This document shows positions 6,352 to 9,068 of a stretch of DNA of 9,068 nucleotides, one piece after another. The stretch comes from Rhodospirillaceae bacterium (GTDB lineage: Bacteria; Pseudomonadota; Alphaproteobacteria; UBA9219). Under the pieces are notes generated by a model, which made no database searches, was not told the origin of the DNA, and worked only from the letters and a program-made list of their open reading frames with translations. The first letter of the stretch is position 1. Each line of letters begins with the position of its first letter. Location of the stretch: positions 1 to 9,068 of the forward strand of contig DNGD01000132.1 in the NCBI GenBank assembly GCA_003486725.1, in the 5' to 3' direction. Both the position numbers and the translations under genes were made by a program.

Positions 6352-6385
6352 CGCCCGCGACATATAACAGCACGGGCGTCTTTTT
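6352..6385 (+). terminator. Intrinsic terminator after the 86-residue gene
   Basis: CGCCCG (6352-6357) and CGGGCG (6373-6378) form a perfect 6-bp GC stem with a 15-base loop, followed by TCTTTTTATT. This should end transcripts from the small gene before the 320-residue gene begins at 6424. Confidence 0.85.
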
Positions 6386-6423
6386 ATTAAAAACACAACC
6401 AGCAGCACACCATAGGGGGAATC

Positions 6424-7386
6424 TTGTCTATTATAAAATTACAGGCAATCACAAATTACGAGTCCTTAAACATTAACCCAACAATTTATTCTGATTACAA
6501 ATGCAACTGCACTAAGTCGTGGACGGGCGACGACATTTTGGTTGTCTTTAGGGCAGCGAAAAATGGGATCGAAAAGGTTTATGAAGATGCCTACACAGGG
6601 GACGTAAATCTAACCGTTGCAACGATAGCAAAACTGGCTGCCAAAGAAATGACCAATAAGGCCATGATCGCGGGCGGTCACACCGTCGTAAACCTGAAAG
6701 ACAGGCTATATATCAGCGATGAAGTGGCAAAATCCGCTGATGTTGCGCTCGGCCTTGTCGCCCATTTGCATGAAGCGCAAAGCAAACGCGCCGAGTTTCT
6801 TGTCCCACTCAATGATTTTTACATGGAAAAGGATGCGGGAACAGATGAGGGGCACGAGAATGCCTATCGAAAGAAAGCTGTAAGCCCCTATATTATTCCA
6901 CCAAAAATGAATGATCTATTGCTGCGCTACTCCGAAAGGCTTGGCCGCGAAATGGCTCTTCATTATTGCAGCGAGAAAAATATGGCGGATCGCTTCAAAC
7001 GGCACATCAAGACAAAGAAGAAAGAGGGTGGCGGGCAGTTTGTCAAAAACGGCAACAATTGGGAAATGGTCGTCGGCAACGAAAGAATTGTTGTTTTAGC
7101 AAACGACAAGCCCAATTGCGCGGCGGGCAATGCGGCGACGTTGCGAGCGATCCGATATGATATTACCAACAACAAGACAAAAGACAATTTTACGTCTCAC
7201 GTTGGCATCTATCCATTGTGTTCGCTTGATAACGTGCTGGATGGCCACAAGGTTGCCACCGCGTTTTATGGCCTTGATTTGCCAACCTACTTTGTTTTCT
7301 TTGGCAGATCATGTTTTGAAAACCCGACCGCTCCAGCAAGTGGCACGCAAAAACAAGGAAACGCGCATTTACGACTTGCGCGTTAG
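6424..7386 (+). CDS. Protein of unknown family, 320 residues, TTG start
   Basis: I do not recognise this protein. The frame is open for 321 codons, starts at TTG, and follows GGGGGA by only 3 bases; no in-frame ATG or GTG lies just upstream. It looks soluble, with no signal peptide and no membrane segment. Visible parts: a Cys pair CNC (27-29), a possibly structured N-terminal half ending in FLVPLNDFYM (125-134), a helical middle with a very basic run RFKRHIKTKKKEGGG (190-204), and a Cys-containing C-terminal region with NCAAGNAATLRAIRYD (231-246), YPLCSLDNVLDGHK (263-276) and FFGRSCFEN (292-300). Cysteines sit at 27, 29, 182, 232, 266 and 297, and could bind metal or act catalytically. The last 20 residues look disordered. 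It precedes a COG1237-type hydrolase by 63 bases and shares its lower GC content. An enzyme role is possible but unproven. Confidence 0.8.
   Translation: MSIIKLQAITNYESLNINPTIYSDYKCNCTKSWTGDDILVVFRAAKNGIEKVYEDAYTGDVNLTVATIAKLAAKEMTNKAMIAGGHTVVNLKDRLYISDEVAKSADVALGLVAHLHEAQSKRAEFLVPLNDFYMEKDAGTDEGHENAYRKKAVSPYIIPPKMNDLLLRYSERLGREMALHYCSEKNMADRFKRHIKTKKKEGGGQFVKNGNNWEMVVGNERIVVLANDKPNCAAGNAATLRAIRYDITNNKTKDNFTSHVGIYPLCSLDNVLDGHKVATAFYGLDLPTYFVFFGRSCFENPTAPASGTQKQGNAHLRLAR
7360..7384 (+). other. Hairpin overlapping the stop codon of the 320-residue gene
   Basis: AACGCGCA (7360-7367) and TGCGCGTT (7377-7384) are perfect 8-base inverted repeats with a 9-base loop. The 3' arm includes the first base of the TAG stop at 7384-7386. 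There is no T run after it, so it is not a terminator by itself. It may slow terminating ribosomes or protect the mRNA end. Confidence 0.55.
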
Positions 7387-7399
7387 GAGGTTGTCATCT

Positions 7400-7428
7400 G
7401 AAGGGGCAGGATATAATCTTGCCCCTTC
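7400..7428 (+). promoter_or_regulatory. Perfect 9-bp hairpin between the unknown gene and the hydrolase gene
   Basis: GAAGGGGCA (7400-7408) and TGCCCCTTC (7420-7428) pair perfectly around an 11-base loop. The following ATCTTTTA is a weak T tract, so partial termination is possible. The 3' arm also contains CCCCT (7422-7426), which can instead pair with AGGGG (7436-7440), the likely ribosome binding site of the hydrolase gene. The two pairings exclude each other. Confidence 0.6.
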
Positions 7429-7449
7429 ATCTTTTAGGGGTCATCGGGC

Positions 7450-8160
7450 ATGAATATTAAACTTATCGCGTCAGGATCGAGACCTTGGGAAAAGTGGGTC
7501 GGTTACTGGGGACTTTCCTATCTTATCGACGACACCATTCTTTTTGACACCTTCGGCAACTATCCTATGCTTGCGCGGAAACTACGCAAAGCACATGTCG
7601 ATATTGCATCTATTCAGTCCGTTGTAATCTCGCACGATCATTGGGATCATATTGGCGGCCTATGGACGTTTCTTGAAAAGCGTCCAGGACTTGACGTTTA
7701 CTTACCTCCCACTGCCAAAAGCGCTGTGAAATCCCGGGTCATTTCATGCGGCGGGTGTGTGATCGACACAGCGGGGATCAAGACGCTCAAAGAGGGCGTC
7801 CTGTTATCCGGTGAAATCATGGGTGAGTTTAACGGCAAACCAATTGCCGAGCACTTTATCGTGATCAAAGGATCGAAGGGGCTAACGATTTTGGTTGGCT
7901 GTTCCCACCCCAGTATCTTGGCCATCGCAAGAAAGGCAAAAGAAGCCTTCAATATGCCTGTTTATGGCGTTATCGGCGGGCTTCATCTTTTCAGATCCAA
8001 AATCGAGGAGGTGTATCAGTGCGCCAATGCGCTCAAAAATGAGGGCATTAAAATGGTCGCGCCTACGCATTGCACGGGATGGCGTGCCGAAAGAGTTTTC
8101 AAGCGTGTTTTTGGGAATGGGTTTGTGTCCTTAAGCGAGAATCAGTCCCTATCTTTGTAG
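7450..8160 (+). CDS. Metallo-beta-lactamase-fold hydrolase, COG1237-like
   Basis: This is a 236-residue soluble protein with the metal-binding motif HDHWDH (62-67) after the strand IQSVVIS. Further ligand candidates are His153 in VGCSHPSI (149-156), His179 in GVIGGLHLF (173-181) and His207 in APTHCTGW (204-211). The GCSHP...GGLHL...THCTG order is typical of the COG1237 branch, whose archaeal members include the enzyme making 7,8-dihydropterin-6-yl-methyl ribofuranosylaminobenzene phosphate for methanopterin. Bacterial members are mostly uncharacterised, and that reaction should not be assumed here. The ATG at 7450 follows AGGGG by 9 bases. It is downstream of the unknown 320-residue gene, with a hairpin between them, and may be cotranscribed. 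It ends 5 bases from the convergent gatB stop. Its lower GC than gatB or tkt suggests transfer together with its upstream neighbour. Confidence 0.88.
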   Translation: MNIKLIASGSRPWEKWVGYWGLSYLIDDTILFDTFGNYPMLARKLRKAHVDIASIQSVVISHDHWDHIGGLWTFLEKRPGLDVYLPPTAKSAVKSRVISCGGCVIDTAGIKTLKEGVLLSGEIMGEFNGKPIAEHFIVIKGSKGLTILVGCSHPSILAIARKAKEAFNMPVYGVIGGLHLFRSKIEEVYQCANALKNEGIKMVAPTHCTGWRAERVFKRVFGNGFVSLSENQSLSL

Positions 8161-8165
8161 CAAGG

Positions 8166-9068
8166 TTACCCCTTCAACTTCTCTTTCAAAATATCATTCA
8201 ACATCGCGGGGTTGAGTTTGCCGCCCGTGGCCTTCATGACTTGGCCGACAAAGAAGCCGAACAGCTTGTCCTTGCCAGAGCGATATTCCGCAACCTTGTC
8301 AGCATTCGCCGCCAAAATCTTGTCGATTTCCGCGCCGATCGCGCCGGTGTCCGTCACCTGACGCAGACCTTTTTCTTCCACGATCTGCGCGGCGGATTTA
8401 CCGGTTGCCAGCATGTCGGCAAACACATCCTTGGCGATGCGTCCCGAAATCGTGTCGTTGCTGATGAGTTCAATAAGGCCGCCCAAGGCTTCGCCGCTGA
8501 TGGGGCTTTCCTCGATCGACTTGCCCATTTTATTCAAAACGCCAAACAGCTCGCTCGTCAACCAGTTCGCGGCCAGCTTGCCATCGCGGCCCTTGGCCAC
8601 AACCTCAAAGAAATCGGCGGTCGCTTTTTCGGCCACCAGCACCGACGCGTCATAATTGGTTAGGCCGTATTCGCTGATGAAACGTTGTTTCTTTTCATCC
8701 GGCAGTTCGGGCAGCGTCTTTTTGATATCTTCCACCCACTGCGCATCCAGAACCAAAGGCAGCAAATCGGGATCGGGGAAATAACGGTAATCATGCGCCT
8801 CTTCCTTTGAGCGCATCGGGCGCGTGATGCCCTTGGCGGTGTCCCACAAACGCGTTTCCTGTTTGATCGCGCCGCCATCTTCCAGAATCTCTACCTGACG
8901 CTGCGCTTCATATTCGATCGCCTGCATCACAAAGCGGATGGAGTTCACATTCTTGATCTCGCAGCGCGTGCCCAAAGTCTCCACGCCCTTGCGGCGCATG
9001 GAAAGGTTCACGTCGCAACGCATGGAGCCTTCCTCCATATTGCCATCGCAGGTGCCTAAGTAACGCAC
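8166..9068 (-). CDS. gatB: Asp-tRNA(Asn)/Glu-tRNA(Gln) amidotransferase subunit B, C-terminal part
   Basis: GatB is the kinase/transferase subunit of GatCAB, which converts Glu-tRNA(Gln) or Asp-tRNA(Asn) to the amidated form in organisms lacking the direct synthetase. Three hundred codons are present. The complete protein is about 480 residues, so roughly the first 180 lie past the right edge, and the leading GTG codon is internal valine, not a start. Conserved stretches include [13 protein letters not shown] (9-21 of this fragment) and [17 protein letters not shown] (86-102), the GatB core. The C-terminal helical YqeY-like domain, which holds the tRNA, covers about the last 150 residues and ends KEKLKG. 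Base and codon use match the core genes of the window. Its partner genes gatA and gatC are not visible here. Confidence 0.96.
   Translation of the reverse strand: MRYLGTCDGNMEEGSMRCDVNLSMRRKGVETLGTRCEIKNVNSIRFVMQAIEYEAQRQVEILEDGGAIKQETRLWDTAKGITRPMRSKEEAHDYRYFPDPDLLPLVLDAQWVEDIKKTLPELPDEKKQRFISEYGLTNYDASVLVAEKATADFFEVVAKGRDGKLAANWLTSELFGVLNKMGKSIEESPISGEALGGLIELISNDTISGRIAKDVFADMLATGKSAAQIVEEKGLRQVTDTGAIGAEIDKILAANADKVAEYRSGKDKLFGFFVGQVMKATGGKLNPAMLNDILKEKLKG

Noticed and set aside
9066..9068. GTG at the right edge as the start of gatB
   Set aside because: The reading begins inside the conserved GatB core ([14 protein letters not shown]), so about 180 residues are missing and the codon is internal.
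1..9068. CRISPR array, tRNA, insertion sequence ends
   Set aside because: No regularly spaced repeats, no cloverleaf with T-arm GGTTCRA, and no terminal inverted repeats next to a transposase were seen on either strand.

Overview
The window looks like a piece of an alphaproteobacterial chromosome. The evidence is gene order and family. A transketolase / glyceraldehyde-3-phosphate dehydrogenase cluster lies head to head with a ZapA gene preceded by a small coiled-coil gene, the arrangement known from Caulobacter as zauP-zapA. There is also an MlaC (Ttg2D) protein and a GatB. I cannot name a genus. Most core genes have GC-rich third positions. The left edge (1-630) and the stretch from about 5880 to 8160 are visibly more AT-rich, which suggests accessory or recently gained DNA at both places.

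Layout from left to right. (1) 1-500, minus: the N-terminal third of a Fic-family protein, cut by the window edge, with a good promoter at 536-565. (2) 665-4229, minus: transketolase, then a Nudix hydrolase, then GapA. Gaps are 18 and 45 bases, and the cluster ends in a strong intrinsic terminator at 665-700, so it is probably one transcript of central carbon metabolism with a Nudix enzyme inserted. (3) 4230-4406: a divergent control region. (4) 4407-4993, plus: a 74-residue coiled-coil protein (ZauP/DUF4164-like) and ZapA, which together would act on the FtsZ ring. (5) 5007-5699, minus: an orphan MlaC-like periplasmic lipid carrier, convergent with zapA. (6) 5700-6013: a noncoding stretch with small hairpins and an AT-rich upstream region.

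(7) 6014-6274, plus: an unrecognised 86-residue protein, followed by a purine-rich tail with repeated GGAAGCA motifs and a terminator. (8) 6424-8160, plus: the least explained part. A 320-residue protein of unknown family with a TTG start is followed by a metallo-beta-lactamase-fold hydrolase of the COG1237 type. The 63 bases between them contain a perfect 9-bp hairpin whose 3' arm can also pair with the Shine-Dalgarno of the hydrolase, a possible translational switch. (9) 8166-9068, minus: the C-terminal part of GatB, convergent with the hydrolase gene and running off the right edge.

No tRNA, rRNA, CRISPR array, insertion sequence or prophage gene was found. The best candidates for something undescribed are the unknown-protein/hydrolase pair with its junction structure, and the small gene with its repeat-bearing 3' tail. 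Both are inferences from sequence alone.
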